This document shows, piece by piece, positions 45,188-60,100 of a stretch of 64,000 bases of DNA (positions are counted from its first letter, which is position 1; the number at the start of each line of letters is the position of its first letter). The translations under genes and the position numbers were made by a program. The stretch lies in the NCBI RefSeq assembly GCF_026914265.1, contig NC_069133.1, positions 8,501,937 to 8,565,936 on the forward strand, written 5' to 3'. The DNA comes from Mya arenaria. Its lineage: Eukaryota; Mollusca; Bivalvia; Myida; Myidae. Below the pieces are notes generated by a model that was not told where the DNA came from, made no database searches, and saw nothing but the letters and a program-made list of their open reading frames with translations.

Positions 45188-48100
45188 GTAACCCTTTAAA
45201 TCATTTAGTCAAGTCAATGCCAGAATTGAATGTTAAACTGACTATTTTATATTTGGTACTAAATTTGGAAATTGAATACATGCTTTTGTGAAACATACTT
45301 TGTGTATGGAGAAAAATCATTGAATATCACACATCAGAAAAAATATAAGTGAATTGTAAATGATCTCCTTAATTTTCTTTTCAAAAACTAATGCAATTTT
45401 TCCCAAATTTCTGCTAGTTAATGAATAAGACAAAAGTTAATTTTTCTATATCTTTAACAAAATAAGTGTATCTGTGCTATTTTAGAGCGCTAATGTGCAT
45501 CTTTAGAGGACAAGTGCATCTTTGTGTTTTTCTTACAACATGAACTACATTTAAATGCGTATCTTTGGCAAAAAGAAATCATTAGTGTTTTTATCAATTT
45601 TCATAAACTATAAAGAACTACTTTGTATAATTTGTCAGTATTTTATTCCAGATACAGTACACAGTGGACCTTAAAGTGATCAGCTTTGTTGAGAATCTCA
45701 GCGATAAGGATCTTGCAGATTTGTCGAGACAGCTGCTGGAATCTCTTGGTAAGTTGCTATGTTATGTATTATGTTGGGGAACAACAGAGAACATTGTGGC
45801 CTTCTTATCAGCAAATTAATCACAAGATCAAGAAGCTTAAGAACTTGAGAAGAGGGTCCCAAAATTTGTGAAAGAGTTAGTTAGTGTTCAGTCAGGTTTT
45901 AAGAGGACAGGGCACTGCAAAAGTGGGGCAGGGTGCTAGAGAGAGAAAAATGTGATTTGTCTTGGGCTTTGAAAATATTGAACCAGGGTTCAAATTTAGC
46001 CCTCGTACACTTGCAAAATGCGAGCCAAAATTGAAAAATGCAAGTTGAATTTAAAGACACTCGCAAAAATTCAAAATTTGCAAAAAATATGCAATCATCG
46101 AATTCCTGCACAATAGATTTTAGAAACTAATTTTAGAAATGCCTACTTTCGTTTTCCGATAATAACACAGAAATTGATAACGTAGATTAACGTTATGCGA
46201 CTTACAAAGGTTTGCCTTAAAAAAAATGCGAGTGAGTGTCTGGTTTTGCGAGTTGAAAATTTAAGCACTCGCAAAAATTTGTGAGTATCAAAACAAGTAG
46301 AAGTGTGCTGCCTAAAAGGGCATGGTGCATCACCCTTCTATAACTCTTTATCTAAAGTATGATTATATGAGTTTCATATGTGTTTTGTATGTATAAATAA
46401 ATTGGTTAGCAGTATTCATAAAGCAACATAAGTTGATTTTTCAAAATTGTGCTGTTTCTTTCTTATCTGAACTTAAAGAAAACTTAAGTATTTGTACTAC
46501 AAATAAACATAAATATGCAAGAAAATGGTGTAAACAGAGAGATCATATGAATAAATTTGACGAAAAGAAGAGGAGATTTTAAATAAATGTCAAAAGTAAG
46601 GATTTTTTGACGAAGTTGAAATTTTTCACTAAAGATGCTTTATGAAGCCCCTAGTCCTTTGTATAAAATTTCCTTTCTGCTGTTCTGCAATTAAATGGAA
46701 AGCAATTCATTTTCAGCACTTTATTGTACGTGTGTCAGCTTTTTCTGGTGACTGAGTTTTGTATTCAGGTCATTTTCAAAATAAAAGGAGTTGACCATTA
46801 GGCTTCCTACATAATGTGCCTGTTTTTAGCTCTACTGGCCAAAGGCCAGAAGAGCTTATGGGATGGTAATGTGTACGTAGTATGTGCATCCGTGCGTCCG
46901 CACGTTCGTGCGTCTGTAAACAATTGCTTGTGAGCATGATACAGTCTTTAGTTTTGATTGTATCTCAATGAAACTTGTACAGTATCTAGGTGTCCATTAG
47001 AGCTCAGTTCCTTTCGAAAACCAGCCAGCTCTGCCCATGCATGCCTAGATTATGGCCCTTGATAGTATAAAAAAATGCTATTGTGTAAACAATTGGTTGT
47101 GAACACAATACAGTCTTCAGTTTTTATTGTATCTCAATGAAACTTGTACAGTATCTAGATATCAATTAGAGCTCAGTTCCTTTCAAAACCAGCCAGATCC
47201 GCCCATGCATGCCTAGATTATGGCCCTTGATAGAATAAAAAAATGCTATTGTGTAAACACTAGCTTGTGAACACGATACAGTCTTCAGTTTTTAGCTCTA
47301 CTGGCCAAAGGCCAGAAGAGCTTATGCGATGGTAATGTGTACGTAGTATGTGGATCCGTGCGTCCGTGCGGTCGTGCGGTCGTGCGTTCGTGCGTCTGTA
47401 AACAATTGCTTGTGAACACGATACAGTCTTCAGTTTTGATTGTATCTCGATGAAACTTGTATAGTATTTAGATATCCATTAGAGCTGGGTTCCTTTCGAA
47501 AACCAGTCAGATCCGCCCATGCATGCCTAGATTATGGCCCTTGATAGTATAAAAAAATGCTATTGTGTAAACAATTGGTTGTAAACAATTAGTTGTGAAC
47601 ACGATACAGTCTTCAGTTTTTATTGTATTTCAATGAAACTTGTACAGTATCTAGATATCCATTAGAGCTCGGTTCCTTTCGAAAACCAGCCAGATCCGCC
47701 CATGAATGCCTAGATTATGGGCCATGAAAGTTTTAAAGAAATGCTCTCTATTTTTAGCCAGGTCTGCATGAGCGAATTCTATTTTTAGCCAAGTTTACAT
47801 GTACATGTAAATTCAAGTCTAGAGTTAAGGGAGACAATTTGCAAGTCTAGGATTTTGAGAGACAATTTGCTTTTTGCTTCTGCAGCTGATTTTGTGAATT
47901 ACTCTGCCTTGTTCTTGTTGAAAGCCCAAAGGCCATTTTTTAGCTTTAAGTTCTGTAGTTTGCGCATTCATCTTAACAAAATTGGTTGTGAATGTTTAAG
48001 TTATGCACCTGGTGTCATTACTGGCCACACCCAGGGTTCACAGGTTTGGTAAACATAAATCTGGAAAGGTTTAAATATCTTTTTTTGTGTTCGTTGGATC

Positions 48101-51100
48101 CATCTCAGCATAATTGCTTGTGAATGTTTGTTCAAATTGATCAATGTTGTCCTAGGATGCCCTTGACTTTGACCTTTTGACCAACTTTTTTTAACTTTTA
48201 AAACTACAGAAATTTTTACTATGAGTACAGTTTTGAAAGCATTTTTTTTTTGTCAGATGACTTTTACTTGGCACATATTAAAATAGTTCATGGAACTAAT
48301 CTGCTTACAATACTTTCTGGGCTCAGATGTTGAACGTGCTACGTTTTCAGGTAAGCCAAACACAAATCATAAACCATATGTCTGTTGCCTTTTACCCATA
48401 CATACATGCTCTGGATTGATATGACCACAAAAGCCATGCCAGTAGAGCATAGGCCCTTTTGGGCCTCTTGTTATTGTATCTCGATGAAACTTGTACAGTA
48501 ATTAGATATCTATTAGAGCTTGGTTCCTTTCGAAAACCAGCCAGATCCGACCATGCATGTTTAGATTATGGGCCTTGAAAGTATTAAAAAATCAGTTTGT
48601 CTGTAAACAATTGCTTGTGAACATGATACAGTCTTCAGTTTTGATTGTATCTCGATGAAACTTGTACAGTATTTAGATATCCATTAGAACTCGGTTCCTT
48701 TTGAAAACCGGCCAGATTTGCCCATGCATGCCTGGATTATGGGTCTTGAAAGTATAAAAAATGCTATTTTAAGCTAAGCCTATTTTTAGCCAAGACTATA
48801 TGAGCCAAATATATTTTTAGCCAAGTTTACATGTAAAGTCACCATTGCTTGTGAAGATTTGTTCAAATTATGCCCCTGGGATCATTACTGCCCCCCCCCC
48901 CCGGATATTGTCCCGCAAGTGGTTGTTCAAATTAATGCAAATTATGCCCCTTGGGTCAAAACTGGCACTTGCACTTGGGTGTCACAATTTTCCTAGAGAC
49001 TTACTAAAGAAATATATTCAAAATCTTCTTGTTTCAAACCACAAGGCCCATACCTTTGATATTTGTTGTGGAGCATCATATGATGCAATTGAAAACATTT
49101 GAAATAATGCCCCTTGGGCAAAAGCTGGCCCCACCCCTTTTGACTTACTTATTAATTTTTAAAGCTACAGTAATGAAATTTTGACCATGTGAAAAATTTT
49201 GCAAACAAGCATTAATGTTGTCCTCGGATGTCCTTGACTTTGACCTTTGACCAACTGTTTATTTTTAAGGCTAAAGAAATGAAATTTTGACGATGAGTGC
49301 AGTTTTAAAAGCAAATATTTCTTACCCTCAGATTACCTTTACTTGGCACATATTAAAATAGTTCATGCAACTAATCTGCTTACAACACTTCCTGTCCTCA
49401 GATGTTGAACGTGCAGCGTTTTCAGCTAACCCAAACACTTTTCGTGCAGCGTTTTCAGCTAACCCAAACACTAAAAGTGAACTATATATTTGTTGCCCAT
49501 TACTCAAACGTACATGCTCTGGATTGAAAATGACCACAAGAGCCATGCCAGTAGAGCATAGGCCCTTTTGGGCCTCTTGTTTTAAAGTATTTGATGTTTG
49601 CTTATTCAATATATGACCATGTGTAAAATATTTTGATGATCTAGATGGCGGGGAAGGTGCAGGAGTGCATCCTCGGTATAGAACCAGTGTTACCCAGGCT
49701 TCCAATGACCACAGGAACCTGCTTCAGTCTGCACGCACACTATCAGGTCAGACATACAGTGAAATTTTATGGATATTCTTTTTTATTTTCCTGCATCATA
49801 ATTTGGACACACTGTTGAATACTAATTATTTAATGTAAATTAATTAAAAAACAGGTTTATTGCATAATTATATTCAATGTCTGCATTTAAAAATTTGTTT
49901 AAAACAGTTCTAACATTTGTTCAAAATAATATGTGTAGTGCTGTATATAGGTTCTTACCACCTTAAGATTTATTCCGTACTGTAAACAGTTCTGACAACC
50001 TTAAGATATATTCAGTGCTGTAAACAGTTCTAACAGCCTTAGGATATATTCATGGCAGTAAACAGTTCTGACAGTCTTAAGATATTTTCCATACTGTATT
50101 AGCCTCTGACAACCTTAAGATATATTCCATGCTGTATTAGGTTCTGAATGAATGACTACCTCATGATAAAAAATAAAACACAGTGGCAAGCTTTAAGGAG
50201 ATGTAATGTAGGATTATTTTAGAACGGTGTGAATTTTGCACTTTTTTCTTCCTGTGTGAGTTGCATGTAGTGTTGCTGATTTTCTTTAATGATGTATGTT
50301 TGTTTATTCATATAGAATTTGACCGTCTCCTGAACCAGGCAGTAAGTGGGAAAATAAATGAGTATTCTGTAGTGGTTCTCCCAGCCACAGGGCCCCTGAC
50401 AGCACCCAGACCGACACTCGGGGTTCACAGAGCCATGTTCCTGACCTTCAAGGGTAAAGGTGAGTAAGGGTGTTTAGTTACAAAATTCATTATGTTTTAT
50501 AACATTAATGACGTCACCTTTATGATTAACTATAAATTAGGGATGCAAACGAATGGCAAAATTGATATTCGGTTATTCTTTCAAACGAATATTCAAATAT
50601 TCGATTACCAAAATACATCTTTTAAAAGTTGTAGTAAACTATTATAGTATTTACTAAAGTAATAGCCCTACTTTGTCGTAACCACTACGCGGAGCGGACC
50701 CTGAATTTCACCAAATGAGCCTCTGAAATTCCTCATATCAGAAAGACAAAAAGTAATACATTTTGAACAAAGTAAAACACAAAATATTTTTATATATATT
50801 CATGTGCCTCATATTTGTACACACTGTGAACTTCTGGTCAAATGGTGTTATACGCCAATGGAGGGTTTTTCCGTAGGACGAGCAGCCTCGATTTGGGATT
50901 GACCTCTACTAAACAAAACTATGGGAAAAACAAACCAAATCAGGAACTAGATTAGACCTTAATTGGCAAAGGCATTTACCGAAAATAATTGATTTTTTGT
51001 CTCACTTGTCTTATAGCCAGTTATTGTAAAATTACTGGGACTTTTTATAGTGCCTGACAATATGTCCCAAAATGACATATGATGCGTGTATAGTGTATTG

Positions 51101-54100
51101 TTATCACATTCACACCTCTGGCAGTATAGGCCAATCATTGTATACCAAGACAAATGAACTTTAAACACAACAACCGGGTTGCAGTCAAAATGTTTATTGT
51201 TATATTTATTCAACAACAAAACATCGAATATTTGAATACCGATTTTGACATTCAAATACCAAACGTTTACCAAACGAATATTCGAATATTTGTTTGAATC
51301 CCTACTATAAATATTAGGGATGGAAACCGGATACCAAATCGGTATCCGGATATTCGTATCAAGTATTCGAATACTATCCGGATATTCGTATCAAATTTTT
51401 TTCATATTAAGTAAATTTCCTATAATATGTCATCCACCTTTTGTTATTTATCAACAGGTTTCATTTTAAATGACGCTTTGATTATTTGATAGTCGATTGT
51501 AATTTTATTTCATTACATTGTTTGATTTAATGCAATACCTAGAATTTCTGCGGTGTTTTGTAATGAAGGATATAATTGCGGAAAAGAAACAATAAGACGA
51601 TCTGATTTTTCTTTATTTACATGCGTGTACTTTTTTATTTATCAATAAGCTAAACATGTTTACATATCGTATGAAAACAAATTACAAGATGCAAAATGAT
51701 GGACATTTGATTGAAAAAGTGAAAAGATAAACAAATTTGTTTTTGTATTTATTGTTCAGATAGCAATAATTTCTTCATGCATATTCATCAAAAATACGAT
51801 TGGTCATTAATAGCTTTGATTGCACGACCCTTATCTTGTGATTGGACGATCAATTTCTACGGATTAATGATCAATCCGTTTAATATCAACTAGTGCCAAT
51901 TAGTGTCAATTAAGCACATCTGAGATCATAAAACAACACTTGTCATTGTAAACAAGGTCATAGAATTTTACAGGGTGCTGCACAAGGACACAATATCAGG
52001 CCTTGTGCAAACACTCAATTAGCAGACGATTTGTGACACATACCCGCTTCGCGACAGACACTGTTGATCACCTGAAATATTTCATCTGAAAATTTTTACA
52101 ACAATTGCTATGTCTCTGCTAAACTATTTCATTGAAATTTTAATTCTTAACAATATTCGAATACCCATTTTGGTATCCGAATACTTGCGTGATATCTGGA
52201 TACTCGGATATTTGCTTCCATCCCTAATAAATATACTATATTTTATTATTAATGACTTGTGTTATAACTTTTGACATGACATCATAAATGAAAGCATTAA
52301 AAATGTTGTTGCTGTATAGAGACATGTATTTAGAGCTATAATTCAATTCAGTATTCATGAACGGAATTAATGAACTCATTAACTAAAATAGTTTGATGAT
52401 ATTTCAGAGCCTCGTTTTTATTGTTTCCAAGTGAACTCGTCTAATGAATTTTATACAAAATAAACGCTCATTTGAGATCCCCTATATATCAGTCCTTACT
52501 CAGAACTTAATCTGCTCTTGTTTCAACAGGATTAAAGTATGCACGCCGGGAACAAAAAAGCCATTCCATTACTCTCTTACCTTTTGAAAAGCTAAACAAG
52601 TTCTGAATAAATTACATTTAATTCACAGTAGTTGATTGAACTGTTTTAAGTTCATCTTTATTAATTGACAGTTAAATTGGAGAAAGTTAGGAATTTAAAC
52701 AGTTATAACATGTTAATACTGTTTTAAACCAGGTATGAATATCATATATATATATATATATATTTATTTTTTTTATGTAAAAACTTATTTAGGATACTCT
52801 CTGACTTTTGTTTGTTCTGGGGTTGTGTTCATTAAGCATCTTAAGTAATTTCCTTTCTTAAATCATTTTCCTAATTTAAGCAGCTCACTAATCATATGAT
52901 ATAATATCTTAATAATGTCTGAAATTCTTTAATTTTTGATTTTATTTAATATACTTACATTTTACTTTAAAACCCCTTTTACATGTGTACTAATTTGTTT
53001 TAATTTGACTATGAAAAATTTAAAAAATCATCTTAAGTTAAGAAATAACTTGAGATGTTTTATGAATACCACCCCTGATCAATATGAAATCACTGTATGA
53101 AGCATTAAAGAATGAAAACTTGTCAAAAATTTTAATAATAAAGTGCATGTGCACTTGCCTTCTATTGTTTGAAGATGTAGGCAGCCTTGCCACCACAATA
53201 GCAGGCTTGGTGAAGGCCAGTCTTGTCCGGGAACAGACTGTCCAGAAACGCTTCAACACAGCACGTGGCGCACGGAAAAACCTGAAGGTGACCCTCTTGT
53301 TAATCTAGTATAATGGGGAACGATCCGTAGTCCTTCGTTCGGAATTTAAACTTGTGCAGACAGGAACATGACAAATCTTTTTTTTATGCCTCCTCTGTTT
53401 ATAATTTTATTCTGCTCAAAAAAATCAGCAACTTCCCTTAATAATGGCTAGCTTTTTTCACCTGCATACTGTCAAACATATATTCTTTGGCACAAAATTC
53501 CATGGTTTCCTGAAAATATGTATTTTGTGTGATATTAAATTCATGGATTATGCTTTTTGCAGTATATAAAGCTGTCTTAAGAATTTGGCACTGGTAATGT
53601 AATATATAAGTACTCAGTCATGTACAATATTATGAACAAATGTTTGGTTAGGATCTTAAATTTAATGTTTTCACTACCCTTGAAATCAATGAAAATTATT
53701 GTACCATGAATAAAAATCAGTTCACAGTAATAGGGTCCCAAATTAAGTTTATGGCACAGCTCAAATCAATGTACATGTATATTTGTATAATTGTATGAAA
53801 TATTTTTCCCTTACTACATCTGTGTCCATGTTTATTTTGTTTTAAAATCATATGTTTCCCCTGTAATAGCCAGACAAGGAGATGATGAGGTCTGTAAAGT
53901 TCAGTGCCGGCTATGACGTGACCTTGACATTGATCAGCCCTCAGCCGGACATCCTTGATGTTCAGTGGGAAGCGGAGCAAGGAATACAAGGTGAGAGTTT
54001 GTTGGCTTTGAACTGTTTTTACACACATTTCCATTGTCCATTCGGATTAAATTAATTTGAAGAATTAATCATTCACTTACCAAACAATTAAATTTAATTA

Positions 54101-57100
54101 GAATTCTGAAAAGTATTTTAGAAAATATTCTGAAAAGAACTTCAGAAATATATTTTATGAAGTTCTTGCTATTGATATAGAGTTTTTTAAGTTTGTTAAA
54201 AAACTCTACACAGCTTAAGATGTATGGTGTACTTCTTGTTGTCTTTATGTCAATATAAACAGTTGTTTTATAATTCCATTATCTTGATAAAAGCACAAAA
54301 AAGAAAGTTACAACTTGTGTATCATTTACCTTAAAGTCATTACTTACTATTTTCAGCCTACTTGGATCCAATGATTAAGCGACTGAGCAACTACAGTAAA
54401 ATTGTCATCAAATCACAGGTAAGTTTTCTATTGGTAGATAACTGTTCAGGTAGTCCCTGTCACGAACAAGTAGTACATTCAAGTCAGTATTTGTTTTGGC
54501 TTTTCTGTTTTTGAAAGAAAATTTTGGAGGTATTTTCATTGCGTTGGTGTATGTCATTTGCGTGCATTAACTTTTACCTTGGCCATAAGTGTTTTTTTTC
54601 TGTATTCAAAACAGCAAGGTCCATATTACTGTCTTTAATAATTGTTAAATTATTGTCCTTTTTTTACTGAAAAAATAACGCAACTTAGAAGTGGGACATA
54701 AACATTCATAAGGCTTTTAGGATATTTGCGTGAAATTAGGTACATATACTGCATGTAAATATATATTTTTTTATTATGCCCCCGAAGGTGGGCATATTAA
54801 AATCGCACCGTCCGTCCGTCCGTCCGTCCGTCCGTCCGGCTCTGTAACTTTCCCTTGTATGGACAGATTTTAAAATAACTTGCCACATGTGTTCCACATA
54901 CCAAGACGACGTGTGGCGTGCAAGACTCGTGTCCCTACCTCAAAGGTCAAGGTCACACTTAGTGTTTATTCACAATGGAGTGCTGCATATAAGGACATAA
55001 GAGTATAGGTTGTCGTGTCCGGGCTGTAACTTTCTCTTGTATGGACAGATTTTAAAATAACTTGCCACATGTGTACCACATACCAAGACGACGTGTCGCG
55101 TGCAAGACCCGTGTCCCTACCTCAAAGGTCAAGGTCACACTTAGTGTTTATTCACCATAGAGTGCTGCATATAAGGACATAGAGTATAGATTGTCGTGTC
55201 CGGGCTGTAACTTTCCCTTGTATGGACAGATTTTAAAATAACTTGCCACATGTGTACCACATACCAAGACGACGTGTCGCGTGCAAGACCCGTGTCCCTA
55301 CCTCAAAGGTCAAGGTCACACTTAGTGTTTATTCACCATAGAGTGCTGCATATAAGCATAGAGTAAAGGTTGTCGTGTCCGGGCTGTAACTTTCCCTTGT
55401 ATTGACAGATTTTAAAATAATTTGCCACATGTGTTCCACATACCAAGACGACGTGTCGCGTGCAAGAACCGTGTCCCTACCTCAAAGGTCAAGGTCACAC
55501 TTAGTGTTTATTCACCATAGAGTGCTGCATATAAGCATAGAGTATAGGTTGTCGTGTCCGGGCTGTAACTTTCCCTTGTATGGACAGATTTTAAAATAAT
55601 TTGCCACATGTGTTCCACATACCAAGACGACGTGTCGCGTGCAAGAACCGTGTCCCTACCTTAAAGGTCAAGGTCACACATAGTGTTTATTCGCAATGGA
55701 ATGCTGCATATAAGGACATAGGGCATAGGTTGTCGTGTCCGGGCTGTAACTTTCTCTTGAATGGTCAGATTTTAAAATAACATGCCACATGTGTTCCACA
55801 TACCAAGACGACGTGTCGCGTGCAAGACCCGTGTCCCTACCTCAAAGGTCAAGGTCACACTTAGTGTTTATTCATAATGGAGTGCTGCATATAAGGACAT
55901 AGAGTAAAGGTTGTCGTGTCCGGGCTGTAACTTTCCCTTGTACGGACAGATTTTAAAATAACTTGCCAAATGTGTTCCACATAACAAGACGACGTGCGCA
56001 TGCAAGACTCGTGTCCCTACCTCAAAGGTCAAGGTCACACATAGTGTTTATTCACAATGGAGTGCTGCATATAAGGACATAGCGTATAGGTTGTCGTGTC
56101 CGGGCTGTAACTTTCCCTTGTATGGACAGATTTTAAAATAACTTGCCACATGTGTTCCACATACCAAGACGACGTGTGGCGTGCAAGAACCGTGTCCCTA
56201 CCTCAAAGGTCAAGGTCACACTTAGTGTTTATTCACAATGGAGTGCTGCATACAAGGACATAGGGTATAGGTTGTCGTGTCTGGGCTGTAACTTTCCCTT
56301 GTATGGACAGATTTTAAAATAACTTGCTACATGTGTTCCACATACGAAGACGACGTGTCCTGTGCAAGACCCATGTCCCTACCTCTAAGGTGAAAGATAC
56401 ACTAAGTGTTTATTCACAAGGGAATTCTGAATATAAGGACATAACAATGTAGGTTGTCAAGTATAGGTGGTATTTTTTTATGTTCAGAGGAAATTTAAAA
56501 TAACTTGCCATATGTATTTGACACATAAAGGCAAGATCAACTTTTCATGTACTGACCTTGTTCGTAGGTCAATGTCACATTCGGGGGCATTCGTCACATA
56601 CTGTGACAGCTCTTGTTAGACTTAATTTCTTCTGAACTATTTCAAGATTAATATGCAAAATGTTCATGAAAACCTTGCATTTGTGTCACAATGCATACAT
56701 ATGTTTTACTATTATTTCGTTAATCTTTTATAAATTTGTTTTAATGATGAACAATGAAAACAAGATCTATAAAAAACTTTTCAAGAACCTGTTCATGTCA
56801 TTGGCTAAGCTAGTTGGTGGGGAAAGCATATTTTAAGATTATTTTTTAGTCTGCACTAAAAAGTGGTCGAGTTCCAATGAGATAATGACACTTGGAGCCC
56901 ACGTTAAATCTGAGCTGTGGGGTGAGATTTTAAGACATAAGAGTTGTATGATACAGGTGCTGTATTTCACGAAGCTGCACACACGGCCTACAAAGGAGGG
57001 TGGAGAGTATTTCTTCTCTAGGGAGAAACTGCCACATGTGATCAACCCACTAGAGGCTAAACTTGGTAAGTCCGTGAAGTTCTCATTGACTCTTCTTAGC

Positions 57101-60100
57101 TGATTCATACCTTTCAGCTGTGTGCTAGTTTTTGTGTCGCCTGAAAAGACGACATATAGGGGTTACTTTTGTCGGCGGCGTCCGCGTCCCATTTTCGCTT
57201 GTCCGGGGTATATCTCCTAAACTATTAGTGGTATCAACTTGAAATTTCATAAGTAGATAGATCTAATTGAGGGCAAGTGCAGTGCACAAGAACTGTTACT
57301 CTTGCTTCCATATTTTTAGAGTTATTGCCCTTTGTTATTTTTCATGCTTAAAGTTTTGTCCGGGGCATATCTTGTAGAATATAAGAGTTATCAACTTGAA
57401 ACTTCATATGTAGATAGATCTCATGGAGGGCAAGTGCAGTGCACAATAACAGTAACTCTTGCTTTCTTAGTTTTAAAGTTATTGCCCTTTGTTAATTTTC
57501 ATGCTTTAAGTTTTGTCCGGGGCATATCTTGAAGAATATAAGAGGTATCAACTTGAAACTTCATAGCTAGATAGATCTCATTGAGGGAAAGTGCAGTGCA
57601 CAAGAACCGTTACTCTTGCTGCCATATTTTTAGAGTTATTGTCCTTTGTTAATTTTCATGCTTAGGTTTTGTCCGTGGCATATCTCGTAAACTATAGGAG
57701 GTATCAACCTGAAACTTATTCCGTAGGTATATCTGATTGAGGGAAAGTGCAGTGAACAAAAACCGTAACTCTTGCATCTATATGTTTAGAGTTATTGCCC
57801 TTTGTTAATTTTCAAGCTTAAATTTTGTCCGGGGCATTTCTCGAAAACTATAAGAGTTATCAACTTGAAACTTTATAGATAGATAGATCTTATTGAAGGG
57901 GATCGCAGTGCGCAAAAACTGTATCTCTTGCTTCCATATTAGAGTTATTGCCCTTTGTTAATTTTCATGTTTAACTTTACCTCGCATACTTTTTTAGCTC
58001 ACCAGAGGTGAGCTATTGTGATCGGTCTTTGTCCGTCGTCCGTCTGTCAACAATTGCTAAAAGAACATCTCCTCTGAAACTACCTGGCCAAATTCAATGA
58101 AACTTGACAGGAAGCTTCCTTGGGTGTCCCTCTACAAAAATACAACAAGGGGTTACGATTGATTAACAGCAACAACAACAAAATGGCTGACTTCCTGTTT
58201 TGCTTTAACGTTGTTACCTTCAGTTCAAATGCCACCTACACTTGAAAGTTAAATGGCAACATCATTGTATGTAAATGAATAAAATGCCAATCTAACAGCT
58301 ATAATGTCGACAGTAAATAATTCATCAGGCGACACATCCGACTCGCGGTGTTCTAGTGAGATGAAATTGAACATGCCTGTTATCTTATGTGTTTATACTA
58401 TTTCTTTTACAAGTATTTCAAATTCAGACTAATTATATTCCCGAGTAGGTAATTAGATCAGATAATAATTATATCAGTGTTTTTTTTCACTTTTAAGGGA
58501 ATGGTGGCGGGGCCCTTCCATAGGGGAAAAATAGCATAACATAATTCATATGATGCTCAACTTGTTGTCAAACCTCTTCTTTCAACAAACCTATTGCCAT
58601 ATTCATGAACGGCACTAAATTGCTGCATTTGCTAAATGTTTAGAGGTCAATGCTTCTCCAACAAAAGAATATATTTAGGGGATTTTTTCACCTTGGTGGG
58701 GGCAATATATATACTCTTTCAGGAGAGGAAAAGAGCTGAAAAAAACACTGTATATATTATCATCCAAACATTTCTGGGCTTTGACAAACACTTCCTTAAT
58801 TTTGTTATGTAATTATAGGTTTGTATACACAAAATAATTATCTTCATAAGTTGATTATGAAGCAAAACTTAAGTTTGATATGTTTTAAATATTCAACTGA
58901 AGCGTTACTTTTTTATAATGTGACATCAACCCAACTGCTGTGTTTCCATGTAAAGCGGTGACCGTGTTCAATATCTTATCGCATGTCTGTAGGTTCCCCT
59001 GCCTCCACAAATCCAGAGCTGAACTTCCTAGTGTATGTTCCCAGCAGAAACCAGGCACCTCTCTACATCAGGGACTCACATGGTGAGAATTAACCTCTTT
59101 TACTCCTCCAGTGTATGATTTTGTGCCATATGTTGTTTGTTTTTGTACATGCATTAACTCCCATACAGGAACAACTATGAGGGGGCGGAGCTTAACAGTG
59201 CAATAACTAATGTGCAGATAAATTGCAACTCATTTCACTTATACCCATGCTAGTTATGGAACGTTGTCCGTGACAACATGATTAAAAACAGTTCCTTTAC
59301 CCACAACTCTTGTTATAGAAACTACCGGTATACAACTTAACGCTTTGCATTCATGTATTATTTCACTAACTCAGGAGTGTGTGCAGTAACTATTATATGT
59401 GTATGTACATAGGTTTAAAGTTGGTGGCAGAAACAGTTTTATGCAGTTATGAAGGAGTTAATTTCTCAAAATCAGTGCTGTTGGAGGAGATTAAATAGCC
59501 ATTCACATTTACAAACACTAAAATTAAATGAAATAAGGTTATGTGGATAAGATAAATCGTGAAATATATCAATTAGCTTTTCTTTAAAACGGAGAAAATT
59601 GTCACACAGAGATACCAGGATGTAAATTGGCCAGCGATGTGTTGCTGAGCCCCCAGTCCGGCAGGTTTACATCTACCCTAAAGAAAATGCCCACCAAACA
59701 TATGTATACATGATATGGCCCATTATAAACTACTTTTTACCTGTTACAGGACAAAGGCTACCCAGTAATGCATTCCTTAGCCCCCAGTGGGGCGGTATCT
59801 ACATCTACAATGTGCCCCATCCCCAGGAGAATGCCACCCTTCCTGCCCCTCACACCCTCGATATGGGTCGTATTATGGAAGTGTTTGTGTCCCAGCTCAG
59901 GCTGCTTCTCAATTTTAATGTGCAGGTATGTGTCCCAGCTCAGACTGCTTTTCAACTTTGATGTTAATGAAAAAGTCATGATATCTGACTGAAACTGTAA
60001 ACAAATGTTGCCAGAGACAATATATATACATATATAACAAGGACCATATCTCTATCTTTAATAGTTGTAGAGTTATACACGTTTTTCCACTTAAAAAACA

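Noticed and set aside
44997..45191. Start codon ATG at 44997/45024 as the start of PIGS
   Set aside because: These ATGs are not in frame with [11 protein letters not shown]; the exon begins at a splice acceptor, so the true start lies in an upstream exon.
55402..55599. Open frame within the 180-bp tandem core
   Set aside because: It spans one repeat unit and recurs in broken form in the neighbouring units; not a gene.
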